Assembly: GCA_002794775.1 (NCBI GenBank)
Contig: NBAY01000001.1
Span: 682,001 to 746,000 of the forward strand
DNA: 64,000 bases
Source of the DNA: Porodaedalea pini
Taxonomy: Eukaryota; Basidiomycota; Agaricomycetes; Hymenochaetales; Hymenochaetaceae
Direction of reading: 5' to 3'
Part shown: positions 13,015-24,672 of the stretch, piece by piece
Layout of the letters: every line of letters begins with the position of its first letter
How positions within the stretch are numbered: the stretch's first letter is position 1
The notes under the pieces: generated by a model
Told to the model about the DNA's origin: nothing
Database searches by the model: none
What the model saw: the letters and a program-made list of their open reading frames with translations, nothing else
Program-made: the position numbers and the translations under genes

Positions 13015-13334
13015 TTTTGTCTTTAAAATTTGCTGCTGTTCCCTGCTCACCTGCTATGAGAACTCTTTCTTTTTTGTCTGTTTTGGTTTACTTCAGTTTC
13101 TTGTTATTGACTAGCACATATTTGCTTTGCTATTGCTATGGAACATTGCATAGATGACCCAGATGATGAGATTCACTGACAAAATGTACATACAAAGTGC
13201 ACATGTCAAAAACGAATGCAGACGTTGAATGCCAATCACTAAACTATACCGAACGACCACCTCTAGATCCCTCCAAATCGCATCGCTATCGTCGAGAATT
13301 TGTAAACTCCCTTCATCAGACATCAGGCCTGAAG

Positions 13335-13976
13335 TCACACAACCCGCTCGCCCGTCATTCCATGACATTCCACCAGCCTCTCAAGTTCGCTCTTCAGAGC
13401 CGTGTTCTCGTTCTTGAGCTCTATCCACATGCGCCAGATCGTCTTGCGCCGGCGGATCTCCTGGCGCAGACTCATGGCCGTCGCAGCTGTGAACGCAGCG
13501 TGGTGCACGCAGACGAACCAGCGGAGCTCCCACTCGTGCCGCTCATTGCTCAATTCGTAGCCAGTGTCCGTGGGAGGGTCCGGAAATGAAGACGAGGATG
13601 TAGCGAGGGTAGAGGCGAGAATGCCGTCAACGATGTCTCGGTCGGAAGCGGAGCCAGCGTCAAAGTCGAAGCGGGGGTCGATCGTCTTGTGGATACAGCC
13701 AGATTTAGTTTCGGTGTCGGTATCGGTGTCGACGAAGGTAGTATCCCAAGGAGAGCCCGAGAAATCCGCCTCGTTTCTTGAGTTCGCCAGCCGCGCCTTC
13801 TTGCCAGTCGGCATAACGTAGTCCGAGTCTGCCTTGCGCTTGCGGTTCCGAGAGTAGTCCGGCGTAGCAGCATCAGGTTTCTTCGCTTTGGTATGCATGG
13901 TAGCTTGGTCTTCGGTAGCTGCGTCAGCAAAGAAGGAGAACGGCAAGGACAGGTTCAAGTTGCAGATTGATAGCAT
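13335..13976 (-). CDS. Small hypothetical protein with basic NLS-like patch and C-terminal coiled coil
   Basis: The ORF is open from at least the start codon at 13976 to the stop at 13335. A second start at 13898 (MHTKAKKPDAATPDYS) has a good context and may be the true one. The protein has a basic cluster (SRNRKRKADSDY...GKKARL) that looks like a nuclear localisation signal, a Thr/Asp repeat (DTDTDTE) and a Ser-rich linker. The end is helical, heptad-like (LRQEIRRRKTIWRMWIELKN, ENTALKSELERLVE). A DNA-binding dimer is conceivable, but no bZIP consensus is present. It lies divergent to the aldo-keto reductase gene. The frame stays open further upstream to 14468, but that part does not look coding. 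Confidence 0.5.
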   Translation of the reverse strand: MLSICNLNLSLPFSFFADAATEDQATMHTKAKKPDAATPDYSRNRKRKADSDYVMPTGKKARLANSRNEADFSGSPWDTTFVDTDTDTETKSGCIHKTIDPRFDFDAGSASDRDIVDGILASTLATSSSSFPDPPTDTGYELSNERHEWELRWFVCVHHAAFTAATAMSLRQEIRRRKTIWRMWIELKNENTALKSELERLVECHGMTGERVV

Positions 13977-14532
13977 CGTGTAGGAGCCGGTATGATGAGA
14001 TAGCTTTTTTTCTTGAACGGACAGTCCTTGGAGGATCGCAGAGTCCAGGCTAGTAGAGAAAAAGATGAAATAACAAGTACAAGATTGCCGACTAAAGTCC
14101 CTTTCTCCAGCACACTTTAGTTCGATTCGCTTTAGGAGGGAAAGTGTCGGACTCTCTGAGTAGCAGGACCGAGCTTGAAAAGAGATCGCTAAACACGAAA
14201 TAAAAGCAGGCTCACAGTAAAGGATGGAGACTACGCGGGTCCGCAGAATTGGAACTTTAAGTCTTACAACAAGTAGCCTGAGAGAGCCGGAGGATATGAA
14301 GGGCGACAGCAAGGACGGCGAGCCAGGAGATGACTGGCTGACGTGGTGGTTGGTGGAAGATATGGCGCGGCTGGAGGCTGGCAGCGCAAATCTACAAGGC
14401 TCAATATTGATGACGTTTGGATTTGAAACGCACTTGTTCAGTGTCGACCATCTCAGCTTCAGCTTCAACTCACTGGAACACGGCTCTAAAATATCATCTG
14501 GTCACTAAGCACCATTCTACTTGAGATTCGAT

Positions 14533-15669
14533 ATGCCGAAAGCCCTGCCAAAAATCATTTACGGGACTGCCTGGTTTGTCTTGCACACACACCACTTGCC
14601 GCATTTCAGGCGATGACCCGACTCAAAGGAAGAAAGAAGCGACAAAAGACCTAGTTGTCGCTGCTGTTCTGCAGGGATTCAGCGCCATCGATACAGGCAA
14701 GCAAACTGTTTCCCTAGGTCGACCTGTACACTCAGAACCTGAAATTGCGACGCCCTTCGACGTTTTGAATAGCATGTCAACCGAAGCATTACAGGTTCGC
14801 ATGGTTACTTTCTGAGAATGACTGGCAATTGAGCGAAGACTGCAGGGAAGATCTCGTCGGCGAAGCCTTGCAAGTGCTTTACGACCAGCATGACAAGAAG
14901 CGCGAAGACCTCTGGCTACAAACGAAGTAAACCATGCTCTGGCTTCTAAGTTAGCGCATATACTCATATAACATCCCTCCAGATTCACCTCTATCAACGG
15001 TCAAGACCGCAGCAAACCCCTGCCCTACGACCCCTCCCTCCCAATCCCCGAGCAGATTCGCGCATCCTTCCAAACCTCCTTGCGTAACCTCCACACTTCC
15101 TACCTCGACAGCTACATCCTGCACAGCCCCTTTCCTACACTAGACGAGACGCGCGCGGCGTGGCGCGTGCTCGGCGCACTGCAGGATTCGGGTGCGGTGC
15201 GCGCGATCGGCGTGAGCAATGCATATGATGTTGAGATCATCAAGGCGTTGGCTGCGGATCGAAAGGTCGAAGTCGTGCAGAACAGGTGGTACGAGGGGAA
15301 TGCGTGGGATAAGGACGTGGTAAAGTATTGTCGGGAGAATGGAGTCATGTACCAGTGCGTATAGCGCTGTCTGCCAACGAGCTTCAATGCATTTGTACTC
15401 ATGCATTGAACTCACGCAGGTCGTTCTGGACCCTCACTGGTTCCCCATCGTTGCTCAAGCACAGGACTGTGCGCGAGATAGCTCAAATCCTGCAGTGCAC
15501 GCCCGCGCAGATAATCTTCCGCATCGCGCAGACTAACGGAATATCCCCGCTCGCCGGGAGCACCAACGAGACGAGGATGAGAGACGGGTTGTCTACCCAG
15601 CATATCAGCTTGGAGAGATACGCCTCTGATAAGAATGTTGAGGCGTTGCAGAAACTGCTCTTCAAGTAA
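14533..15669 (+). CDS. Aldo-keto reductase
   Basis: This cytosolic NADPH-dependent oxidoreductase reduces aldehydes and ketones; the substrate cannot be told from the sequence. Six exons are read: 14533-14573, 14629-14696, 14773-14794, 14846-14926, 14983-15354 and 15420-15669, giving 277 residues. The splice at 14628/14629 gives GTAWKKEATKDL. The second intron has a GC donor (14697, GCAAGC) and leads into a 22-nt microexon. The full catalytic tetrad is present: Asp in AIDTA, Tyr in PKHYRED, Lys in LQTKF and His in YILHSP. Later motifs are AIGVSN and the C-terminal cofactor loop LAGSTNETRM. The protein is compact, like other fungal AKRs that lack the long C-terminal loop. Confidence 0.9.
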
Positions 15670-15883
15670 ATTGAGAAGCTCAAGTTTGTACATGTAGTAG
15701 TGTGGGTGTCGTTGAACACCCAGGTTTAATTTAGCTAGAATCTTGCAAGGCGTCTACTGTCTCGATACATACGGTAAATTCTTCAAGATGCTTTAAATGC
15801 TGCACTTCCGGTATAAGAGAATATTAATGACATTTGAACGAAAGCCATAACTAAAAACACAAATGGTTCACAAAATGCACACA

Positions 15884-17097
15884 TTATGATGCCTTCATCT
15901 CCACATCCTCCTCCTTCTTTGCGAGATCATGCTTTTGTAGTAGTGCATCAACCTCTGCCGGACGGTAGATCTTCGCGCGCGGCGTCTTCGTCTTCGGGTC
16001 GAGCGTAAGCGTCGCAAATTCGACTGCATGAACAAATAAATAATCATATTTTACAGAAAGAAGGGTCAACCCACGTTTCTCGCTGCCGAGCGTTGTGCTG
16101 TCCATTGTCTTGCTAAGAGTCTTGAGCACGAGCCCGATCGCCTCGTCAAGTGTGATCTCGTCCTTATACTCCTGCTTCAGCAGACTCTGCGCTGTCCCGT
16201 TGTTCGCGCCAATGCACGTCGCCTTCCAGCCCGAATAGTTTCCTGACGGGTCAGAATGGTAAAGTTGGAACTCGTAATGCGGGTCCCAGCCGGCGTAGAG
16301 GAGGGAGACGCCGAATGGTCGGAGACCTGCATGTTACGCATGAATATATTATCGGCGGCAAAGCAGATGTGGCAAGTGAGGTCTAAATGCAGAGATACGC
16401 ACCGCCATATTGGGTGTAGCCTTGCTTCAGATCACATAGCCGCTGCGTGAGCTGCTCGACGGGAATATCCTCGCTGTACGAGAAAAGATGTCGCTGTGCA
16501 GCTTGACGTGCATAATTTACGAGCGAGATCGCGTCAGCGGTATACCCTGCCACGCCTGCCACCACATTTCTTTCGAACACCAGAATTGCGAGCTCGTTCA
16601 TTTCTGTGTGGAAGCAACAGAAGTAATGAGAACGCACGAGTTCAATAGGAAGATCTTCTCGCCGCTGCCGCCGTACCCGCCGGTAGTTGCACCCGACAGG
16701 TCGAGCAGCTTCCCCGTCACCTTCTTCTCAGCAGCAAGGACGACGCCATCTTTCGACAACACGCCAAGGACAGTACCAGCGTGCGAGATAGCTTCCATGG
16801 CATATTCGACTGTGAACACTCGGTCAGATGAATGGTATCCGCGTCTGTAGGCAGATCCACGTACTTTGGTACAAACGCCCTGAAGAAGAAAGGTCATTAG
16901 AGCAGATTTAGAGAGAAAAAAACGACGAACTCACCCTCGGGCGAGAAGATGGTCGTACGGCCTGTTTGAAAGCATGGTTGAGCAACTGTTAACTATGATG
17001 TTATGGCATGATGCTACGCACTGTCGTATCTTCTGGCCTGATTACAGCGTATATATTAGTGTACGTTTGGCATGTTCAAGATCTCTAGGCTCACCAT
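15884..17097 (-). CDS. PRE9: 20S proteasome subunit alpha type-4 (alpha3, yeast Pre9)
   Basis: This alpha-ring subunit forms the outer gate ring of the 20S proteasome and is non-catalytic. The ATG sits alone before the first intron (17097-17095). Splicing then gives [31 protein letters not shown] and [13 protein letters not shown]. Downstream exons encode [30 protein letters not shown] and [10 protein letters not shown], and the C-terminal exons end with a Lys/Glu-rich tail at 15884. A Gly-rich insertion ([19 protein letters not shown]) follows KLLD. There are many short introns, each with GT-AG ends. The gene is convergent with the aldo-keto reductase, about 215 bp away. Confidence 0.93.
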
Positions 17098-17337
17098 TGT
17101 AGGATCTCAAGCGTTGGTCGGGGTAAGAAGGTGAGTGAGCTGTGAGACGCGAGCAAGAGACGCGTCACTGCAGTTACGGGTCCAGCCCGTTTCCTTTTTC
17201 GGACATTCTTAGAGGTGGATGCGAAACTAGTAATTGAGAAAGACGTTTACAGGGAGTTTGTCTTGTATAAGATTATAGGAACTACAAGTATGCCCACGGC
17301 GGAGGAAAGAGAAATATAAGAAAGCCATCCACCATTC

Positions 17338-18792
17338 CTACCCGTACCATTTATCCCCCAGTTTTGTTTTGGCTGCCTTCCTCGTAGGCAAAGCTGACTT
17401 CTTAATGCCAAACACTTCAATCGCTTTCTGTGGCAGCAAGATATGTCATCGGTTGAAAAGAGGCACCTGACTGTGCGTTTAGATTTACCTTCCATGTCCC
17501 GACGTCGAGTTCTAAAACCATCTGCTTTTTCGTCAGACCGTCCTTATAATCTTCGTCATTAGGCGCCTCGACCAGCACTTTTGGACAATAAATAAAATGA
17601 GTAAGGCGGGAAAAAAAATGTGAAGAATACTCACTAATGATTGGCTCGTTCGTATCTTCGGTGTACTCGAGTGAGACTTTGCCATCTCGTATGAGAAAGG
17701 AGAGATAAAATAGGTTCTCGACACTCTGCCCAAAACTGTCTGGATTGATGATGAGTCGGAATAGGTTTATCGGCGCGGGTTGTCTTTCCAGGAAGTTTTC
17801 TAACTAGTTTGGCAGTATAATCAGTAAAGTAGTGTCGAAGGAGCGCGATTTGCTTGCAACCACATACTGCAACAACGTTCTTGGTCGTTTCATTTTCTGA
17901 ATGCTCTATATCGTCTTCTTTGAGCTGGATATTCGAGTCCGCATTGTGAGCTGAATTTTACGCATTTACAAGAGAAAAACAAAAGCTCTGACCTCTTGTG
18001 GCCGTCTTTCGACAGCATCAGCCTTTTCGCGCTGAGTGCGCTTGGCAATATTTCTCTTCTTTGCCTCAACCGTCAGTAGACCCAGCCTAATTTCATTGGC
18101 AGTGAGTGAACTGAATGGTGTATAGAGTCTAGTCACTCACATGAAATCTTGGGCAGGCACTCTTCGACTCTTTGCCATCGCTTTTCTTCCGATAGCGCCC
18201 CAATCGAGCGGACGGTCACCTTCGACGTCGCGATCGACGCTCTCGCCATCCTCTGTCATGCGCTCCTCTCCAGGTCTATGCCCGCCCATATAGGTAAAGA
18301 ATCTAGCGACGAGGTCGTCGATTTCAAAACCACCCGCGTCCGCGCGCATCGAGCGCGCCTTAGCGTTGCCCAGTGTTGCTGCTGTGACGAGGAATGAAGA
18401 GTCGAGCGTCGCCTCCTGTGGACCCTTGACTATTTCGCGTAAGATAGTCAGCTAATCCTAGACTGCCATTTGATAAATAAAGACAGACCTTTCGAGAAGA
18501 GCATGTCGGCACGCTGGACCATCTGCGTCAACGATTCGCTCTTGATGGCATTCGGGTTTAATAGCAGCTCTACGCGTAGAATTTTAGGAAAAAAGCGCGT
18601 CTTTCGCGTTTAGGCTTGCGCACCATTGTCTTGTAGCTTTCTGTAGTCCTGCCTGAGAGCACGTTTTTCATCCCGATCCTGATCCGGGTCATAGATGAGG
18701 TCGTTGCTGCCTTGCAATTGATCAAACTCCATCTCTTCGTCCTCCATCTCTTCTTCTTCCGTGTGCTTGTGCTTGTGCGAGCGTCCAGACAT
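17338..18792 (-). CDS. NSE4: NSE4, kleisin subunit of the SMC5/6 complex
   Basis: Nse4 bridges the SMC5 and SMC6 heads and is needed for DNA repair and chromosome stability in the nucleus. The start is at 18792 (MSGRSHKHKHTEEEE). The acidic N-terminus leads to RDEKRALRQDYRKLQDN, the kleisin N-terminal helix. A middle region follows (ATLGNAKARSMRADAGGFEIDDLVARFF), with LDWGAIGRKAM typical of the family. The conserved C-terminal winged-helix region reads INLFRLIINPDSFGQSVENL then FYLSFLIRDGKVSLE. The stop is at 17338 after KWYG. At least six introns are needed. Identification rests mainly on the SFGQSVENLFYLSFLIRDG signature. Confidence 0.9.
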
Positions 18793-19151
18793 GTATGCTT
18801 GCTAGCTGCAAGGAGTAATCTGTGGTGTAAGGAGAGACTGAGGCTTGGGTCTTCACGCGCGCGGCGCGTCTACTGTCACGGAACACTTTCACTCTTACTC
18901 CCATCATCCCCATTGTGGGAAAGTCGCTCTGAGACCTCGTCCCGTCTACGACGAGCGATCCCTCCATGCATTCTCGTCGAACCGTCCTCCGTTTCAATCG
19001 TGTCCTCGACTGCATCGCATCCGCGGTCTTGGATCTCAGATCATCCTTGGCATCGCCTTTGTGCCGCCCCATTACCCTTTATCGCCCTCCACCCTGTCAC
19101 AGACGCCATAGCCGTCGCCAGGCGAGGAAACCCACAGTATCGAGTCCTGCC

Positions 19152-19481
19152 ATGCCTCCTGCCATTGGCAAGTCATCCCCATTATCATTGTCGTCGGTGT
19201 CATCCGTCGAAATCATCATGTCACCACCGGCCACCCCATTCAACCCCTATCTCGAACACGAGCTCCAATGCCTACGAGACCTCGCATACTCCCATAATAA
19301 TGGCCTGCCAGAATTACCCAGGCACCCCCTCCCTAGGGACCCTAGTCTCGCCCGTGGACAACTCAACCCGTCTGCAGTTCCTTATATCCCTCGCAACCCC
19401 TCTTCCTATCCTCACCCACCCACCCGCAACCCTTATGAAGACTCAGTAGATTACTGGCTCTCCTTTCCCTCATCTTACTAG
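19152..19481 (+). CDS. Small Pro/Ser-rich hypothetical ORF
   Basis: This 109-codon ORF starts at an ATG (MPPAIGKSSPLSLSSVSSVE) and ends at 19481. The product is rich in Pro, Ser and Tyr (NPYLEHELQCLRDLAYSHNN, PSSYPHPPTRNPYEDSVDYW). The frame is also open upstream to 18966. There is no known domain. It starts about 360 bp from the divergent NSE4 start and could be a real small protein or a chance ORF. Confidence 0.3.
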   Translation: MPPAIGKSSPLSLSSVSSVEIIMSPPATPFNPYLEHELQCLRDLAYSHNNGLPELPRHPLPRDPSLARGQLNPSAVPYIPRNPSSYPHPPTRNPYEDSVDYWLSFPSSY

Positions 19482-21734
19482 TCGCCTTGACATGGGCACT
19501 AGTTTCACATCTTGGTTCAGTCATGTATAGTCTCCCGTTTCCGGCGGTCAGCCTGCCGCTTTTTGAGAGAATGGGCGTAGGGCAGATTATAAATCACGGA
19601 ACACGTGACATTATATTTCATTTACCCGAGCGCGTATACACGCATTAATATTATTATCACTGCAGACGTGTAACTGAAGAAATCCCGTACCCGTGCCAAG
19701 GCCTACAAAAGAACTGGGTCACGGAGAGGCATAGATCACGGCAATTACATGTTCTTTCAACTTGACTTGGAGCGGAAAACCGAGAATCTGGTAAATGGAG
19801 GCGAGAAATCCAGAAATGGCGTAGATGTTGGCTATCGAGACACTTGGGATTGAGGGTTAGGAGATAAATGTTAAAAGTATCGAGCGTGAGGCCGCGTAGT
19901 GGCGAAGATCAATAAGTCACATGGATATGCTCGTCGTTTCCAAAATCTTCATGAATATTAGTCTCACCCAGACTAGCGCTATATCACTCGTTTTGCATTG
20001 GGTCATATACTGCACGGTGGCTTAGGAAGGAAGCCCCCTGTGGGAAACCAAAAAAATGTCAAGATATTCATTCTGCATGTGAAAAGTGAAACATAAGATG
20101 GCAGATGTGTGCTAAAGATATACTAAGGTAATAGTTATGCTTGTTCCAACGGCTTCTTTTTTGTGAAGTAACTGGACAGGCTAGCACTTATTTATGGATG
20201 CGTTGTATGCATGTTTACTGTCGATAGCTTCAGCTTGGATTGTATGCAGTCTTAGCGCATAATAGTATTAATACATACTATTTGAAAGCGAGTTCACTAT
20301 GACTTATCCAAATTATGCGTGTGGATAGAAATAGATAGCAGCATCCACGTCCTTCGTTCTGATCCATGCTGTCCTTGCGACGATGTTCATAAGTACAAGA
20401 GGTCCTTTCCCAATCGACTTGCCGGCGCAGCATCCATAAAGCCAGGAAAGCGATGCATATCAACACCCGTGTGTCGTAAATATGCTTCCTAAGCTCAAGG
20501 TCACTTTATTCCTCAACTTTTCAAGTGCCGAAATTCGGGCAACTCGGAGCGGCGGCTCGCGTTGCCGCGTCTATGCGCCGTCTGAGGGTCTGTCTGAGTG
20601 TGGCACCTCTCCCTCCTATATCTCGATGCCTTCCGAGTTCACCTTCAACATTCCTCCGCTAAAGTTCTACGCAGATGTGTTGCTCCTGTCCTGGATGAAA
20701 CACTTCGTCTTCCGAGAAGGCCGTCACATCCAAACGACGGATAAGAGCCGCCAAGTACAGACACCTAGTGCATCATAATACCGCTCTTCAATTCTACGAT
20801 GGAAGTATCTGGAACGGCCTTCCTCGTGCGGGACGCCGACGGACAGCTCGTATCCATCTTCGACGCCGCACTCCCGTGGCTTTCCCTTCGCGGTCGCGCT
20901 CGTTGCGATCAACGGCGTCTTCGTCGTCGGCGCTCTCAACACAATCTTCGTCTACCTGTTTAGGTTCAAGAAACGTCTGAAAACTTGCGTCTGCATGAGG
21001 GGGCGGAGGCTACGCTCAGAAGGTATAGTGTATACTCCTTTGTGCGACAATTTTGTTTTATTTATCCCGAGTCGTATAACTTTGGCAGTGCAGAACTGGA
21101 TACACTTGAGAGCTATGGGCTTCTGGCTTTTGAGCGCGATGCTTCTGCAGCGTCGACAGGAAGCTTGAGGACTGCGAGGAATGGAGAAATGAAGGGCAAA
21201 TCTTGACAGCGAGATTCGTCGGCGCGCGTTGATATGACATCATGAATCCCATGTACTTTGATGCTCCGAATAATATTCTCGTTGCCTCGCGCTGCATCGT
21301 TCTATTGTATATGGCCAAGGAAAATTCACTTCAGTTAATTTTGTTGCGGGAGTCTGGAATCTTTGCGGTCGGAGACATTGCGAGGTGTTTTGACTCTTGA
21401 AGCCCTCCGCGTACTTCAGATGCGCTTGGAAGTAATACAGACCGTCTCGGAACATTTAGCGAACGCCATGGACGAGCCGAACAAACAGCTGTAAGCACCA
21501 TCCTACAGATCATGGACAAATGTACGAACCAGCACTGATTCCGACCACGCACTTGGACGATGCAAAACTGCCTTTCCATCGTGGACCTGCCATCAGATCG
21601 TGTCAGGCGTATTGCTATTTGTACTGACTTTGAATTTTCTGTGAACGGTCCATTCCGATGCAATATCTGGCGGGTCCTCCTAACTAATCCAATTTTGCAA
21701 CGAGACGAAAAAAAAGTAGTCCTTTATTGGGTTG
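19482..21734. other. Gene-poor stretch with a possible membrane-protein remnant
   Basis: Most of this AT-rich DNA shows nothing. Between about 20856 and 21168 one plus-strand frame reads a hydrophobic segment (FPFAVALVAINGVFVVGALN followed by TIFVYLFRFKKRLK) that looks like a transmembrane helix with a basic flank, ending at a stop near 21168. An ORF starting at 20482 (or at the internal ATG 20626) lies just before it in another frame. This may be a small multi-exon membrane protein or a decayed one; no family was recognised. Confidence 0.25.
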
Positions 21735-22690
21735 TTATGGAAGGGGAATGTGATGACTACCGTCCTTGTCTAGGCCCGAGAGTAGATCGCTCAAAGTCTC
21801 GGGTTGTGCAGATACCGTCGTAAGGTCCTTTACAAGCTTGGAGTTCGAGTCAGAAGTCTGTGCATTGTGCTTCTTTATGAGGTCGTCGAACAACATAGCG
21901 AAGCGTACGTCACGGAGCGTGAGGCCAGAGACGCGGCGTTTGGGTTCTGCCTCATCATCCGATGCTTCCGAGCGGGGAAGGATGGCGCTGTGGGTGTGTA
22001 GGCAGATAGCTGCCCAATAGGGAGGTTCAATATCAAAAGAGTCGAGCAACTGTTGACTTGACAAAGGCGATTCGCGATCCGGCAGTTTCACTTCAACATG
22101 ATGCTGTCCGCATAGGGAAAGAGATAAGATCATTGAAGTTAGGATCGAAATCAATCCAGTAGAATAAACGTCGCCAGACAGTCAACTAAAAATAGCGTAC
22201 GCACATTCTCACTTGCTTCCAGCTGCTGGATGAGCGTGCCAAGCTCTCTCAGTCTATCCCAGTTCGATACTTCAAGGAACGCTTGTAGTATAGGAATGGC
22301 ATAAGAATGCGGGAGATTTCCGTTTCCTTGACGGTAGTCGATGGACCAGCCTCGCGCGTACAGCGGGATCAAGTAGACGCCAATGTCTTCCTGAGTGAGT
22401 ATGGGTGTAGGCCAGCCCCGTAAGCGCTTAGGCGGCTTGATCGACTGGGGTTCTGCGGCGGACTCGTTGGTTTTTGTCATAATAGGCCTCTGCGAGATTG
22501 GACACGAAAATGCCCCAGCGAGATGGTGGTGGCTTGCACGAGCGCGTCGCAAGGGGTTCACGAAATGCCCGTGCTGTGCGGATGAACTCAGCGATGCAGG
22601 CCTTGGGGTCGTCAGCTGAAGATGTGTAGAAAACTTGGCTCGTTGAGCATGAATAGTGTTCTTTGTGCAATGGATAAAGTGCGAGTTCAT
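21735..22690 (-). CDS. Pterin-4a-carbinolamine dehydratase-like protein, possibly mitochondrial
   Basis: Family members dehydrate 4a-hydroxytetrahydropterin; fungal paralogues are often of unknown role. Exon 1 is 22690-22205, the intron 22204-22104 and exon 2 22103-21735. The core reads YLIPLYARGWSI, then EASEN|HHVEVKL across the intron, AAICLHTHSA and GLTLRDVRFAMLFDDL. This preserves the two adjacent His and the third His expected for the active site. There is a ~22-residue insertion after the HH motif compared with the short bacterial form. The long start at 22690 adds an Arg/Ser/His-rich leader that could target mitochondria. The start at 22480 (MTKTNESAAEP) would give a cytosolic form. 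It is divergent from MVD1. Confidence 0.7.
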
Positions 22691-22964
22691 CGTTGACGCC
22701 CCGGCGGTTTTTGTTGAAGACGCGTCAAACAATTGGACAGGAAGAGTAAGACCAGTTTGTATTTGTGGGAAAGTTTCCGTAATCCTGGAAGATCGGCTGA
22801 GACGCAAGACAAGATCACACATTTCAAAAAACCATAAAGATGGCTCTAAGACTCGTAGCATTCCCCAACGCCTCCTTCTCTCCACCCTTCACCTCTCTCC
22901 AGACTAGTCCACTGGAAACGTATCGAGTGTAGGCCGTGACAGCGACGACTAGCTGCATTCAAGG
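22691..22964. promoter_or_regulatory. 274-bp divergent promoter region between the PCD-like gene and MVD1
   Basis: Two start codons face away from each other across only 274 bp, or ~480 bp if the shorter PCD start is used. The region must hold both promoters. I see no clear TATA box. Confidence 0.5.
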
Positions 22965-24302
22965 ATGGCGATCTACCAAGCGACAGCGTCTGCGCCGGTG
23001 AACATCGCATGCATCAAGTAAGATCAGCCTGTTTTTGCTCTCAACACACAGATGCTTGAGTTGCATGTATTTGTGTAGATACTGGGGAAAGCGCGACACG
23101 AAGCTCATCCTTCCGACTAACTCCTCGCTGTCTGTTACGCTCGACCAGGATCACCTCCGTTCAACGACCACCGCCCGAGCTGATCCATCGTTCAAACATG
23201 ATAGACTTTGGCTGAATGGGAAAGAGGAAGAGATCAAGGAAGGCGGACGTCTTGCAACGTGCATCGCGGAGATGAGGAGCCTTCGCCGTGAAGTTGAAAA
23301 GAAGGACGGTATACCGAAGGTAAGCACGCAGCGCATGCATTGGAAATGTGTCGTTCTAATGCGCATACATGCACACTTGATTATCAGATCTCGGAGTATC
23401 CCGTGCATATTGCCTCTCACAACAACTTCCCGACGGCGGCGGGCCTCGCGTCTTCCGCGTCAGGATTCGCCGTACTCGTCGCGTCGCTTGCCGCGCTCTA
23501 CGGGCTGCCCGCCTCGCCTTCTGAGCTTTCGCTGATCGCGCGTCAAGGCTCCGGGTCCGCATGCCGCTCGCTCTTCGGCGGGTTCGTCGCATGGGAAATG
23601 GGCTCCAAAGCCGACGGAAGCGACTCGTTCGCGGTTGAGGTCGCACCACGCTCACACTGGCCGAACTTGCACGCGCTCATTTGCGTCGTATCGGACGACA
23701 AGAAGGGCACGTCATCTACTTCAGGAATGCAGCGCACCGTCGAGACATCTCCGCTGCTGCAGCACCGTATCAAAGAAGTCGTGCCTGCGCGTATGCGTGC
23801 GATTTCCGAGGCGATACAGGCGCGCGATTTCCCTGCATTCGCGCGCATTACTATGGCAGACTCGAACCAGTTCCATGCCGTCGCTCTCGACACCGAGCCG
23901 CCGATTTTCTACATGAACGATGTGAGCCGCGCGATTGTTGCGCTGATCGTGGAATACAACCGCGCGTCGGTCGAGGCGGGCGGCTCGGTGAAGGCAGCAT
24001 ACACGTACGATGCGGGTCCTAACGCGGTTATCTATGCGCCGGAGGAGAACATCAAGGAGATCGTCGACCTCATCGTCGCGTACTTCCCGCAGGCTCAGCC
24101 GTTCAAAGATGTTTTTAGCTTGTTCAGCGGTGGGCAGCCCAAGGGGAGCGTCCCGGCTGGTTTCAACGAGGCGGTCGCGAAGAAGTTTGAGGTCGGGGCG
24201 GTGAAAGGTCTTATACACACTCGCGTTGGCGATGGACCGAGGGTGCTGAGTGCTGAGGAGGCGTTGCTGGGTGTTGAGGGGTTGCCGAAGGTGCAAACTT
24301 GA
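22965..24302 (+). CDS. MVD1: Mevalonate diphosphate decarboxylase (MVD1/ERG19)
   Basis: This cytosolic GHMP-kinase-fold enzyme makes isopentenyl diphosphate from mevalonate diphosphate with ATP, feeding sterols and terpenoids. Three exons (22965-23017, 23079-23319, 23388-24302) encode 402 residues, a full-length protein. Motifs in order are APVNIACIKYWGKRD, LPTNSSLSVTL, the ATP loop ASHNNFPTAAGLASSASG, QGSGSACRS, SDDKKGTSST, DSNQFHA and the catalytic Asp in AYTYDAGPNAV. The introns are 61 and 68 nt with standard GT-AG ends. Everything expected is intact. Confidence 0.97.
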
Positions 24303-24672
24303 TCTGTGTACGGATAACTAGGATAGACTTGTATTCTTCTTCTGGATTTTCAACATGGATATCATAGAAGCATTAATATTCAGAGTTATTTGTGCTGGAA
24401 GCTACTCGAAAATCAATTTCATTGGACGTCGCTGAGCAAGCAGCCCGCGATGAGCTCGAGTCACACCAATGATTGTCTTGGCCTATTTGTGACCGGTCAC
24501 CAGTATACGTGCACTGCCCAGCATCTGCCAGTCTAACCATTGTCCTCGGTGAGTGGGCACTTCTTGTCGTTATCGTCGGTGTCGTCCGAAACAGCCCGCT
24601 CATATTTGTCTTTGTCGCCATTGCAGCTCCCGAACCAGATTCCTGCGCGGAGTCAGATGCTCCTCGGCGGCG

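Noticed and set aside
12358..13050. 230-codon minus-strand ORF rich in Ser, Gly and Arg
   Set aside because: It is the antisense shadow of the repetitive Pro/Glu-rich last exon of the plus-strand gene and has no family sequence.
13977..14468. N-terminal extension of the 13335-13976 protein to 14468
   Set aside because: The frame is open but reads like non-coding spacer, and better start contexts occur at 13976 and 13898.
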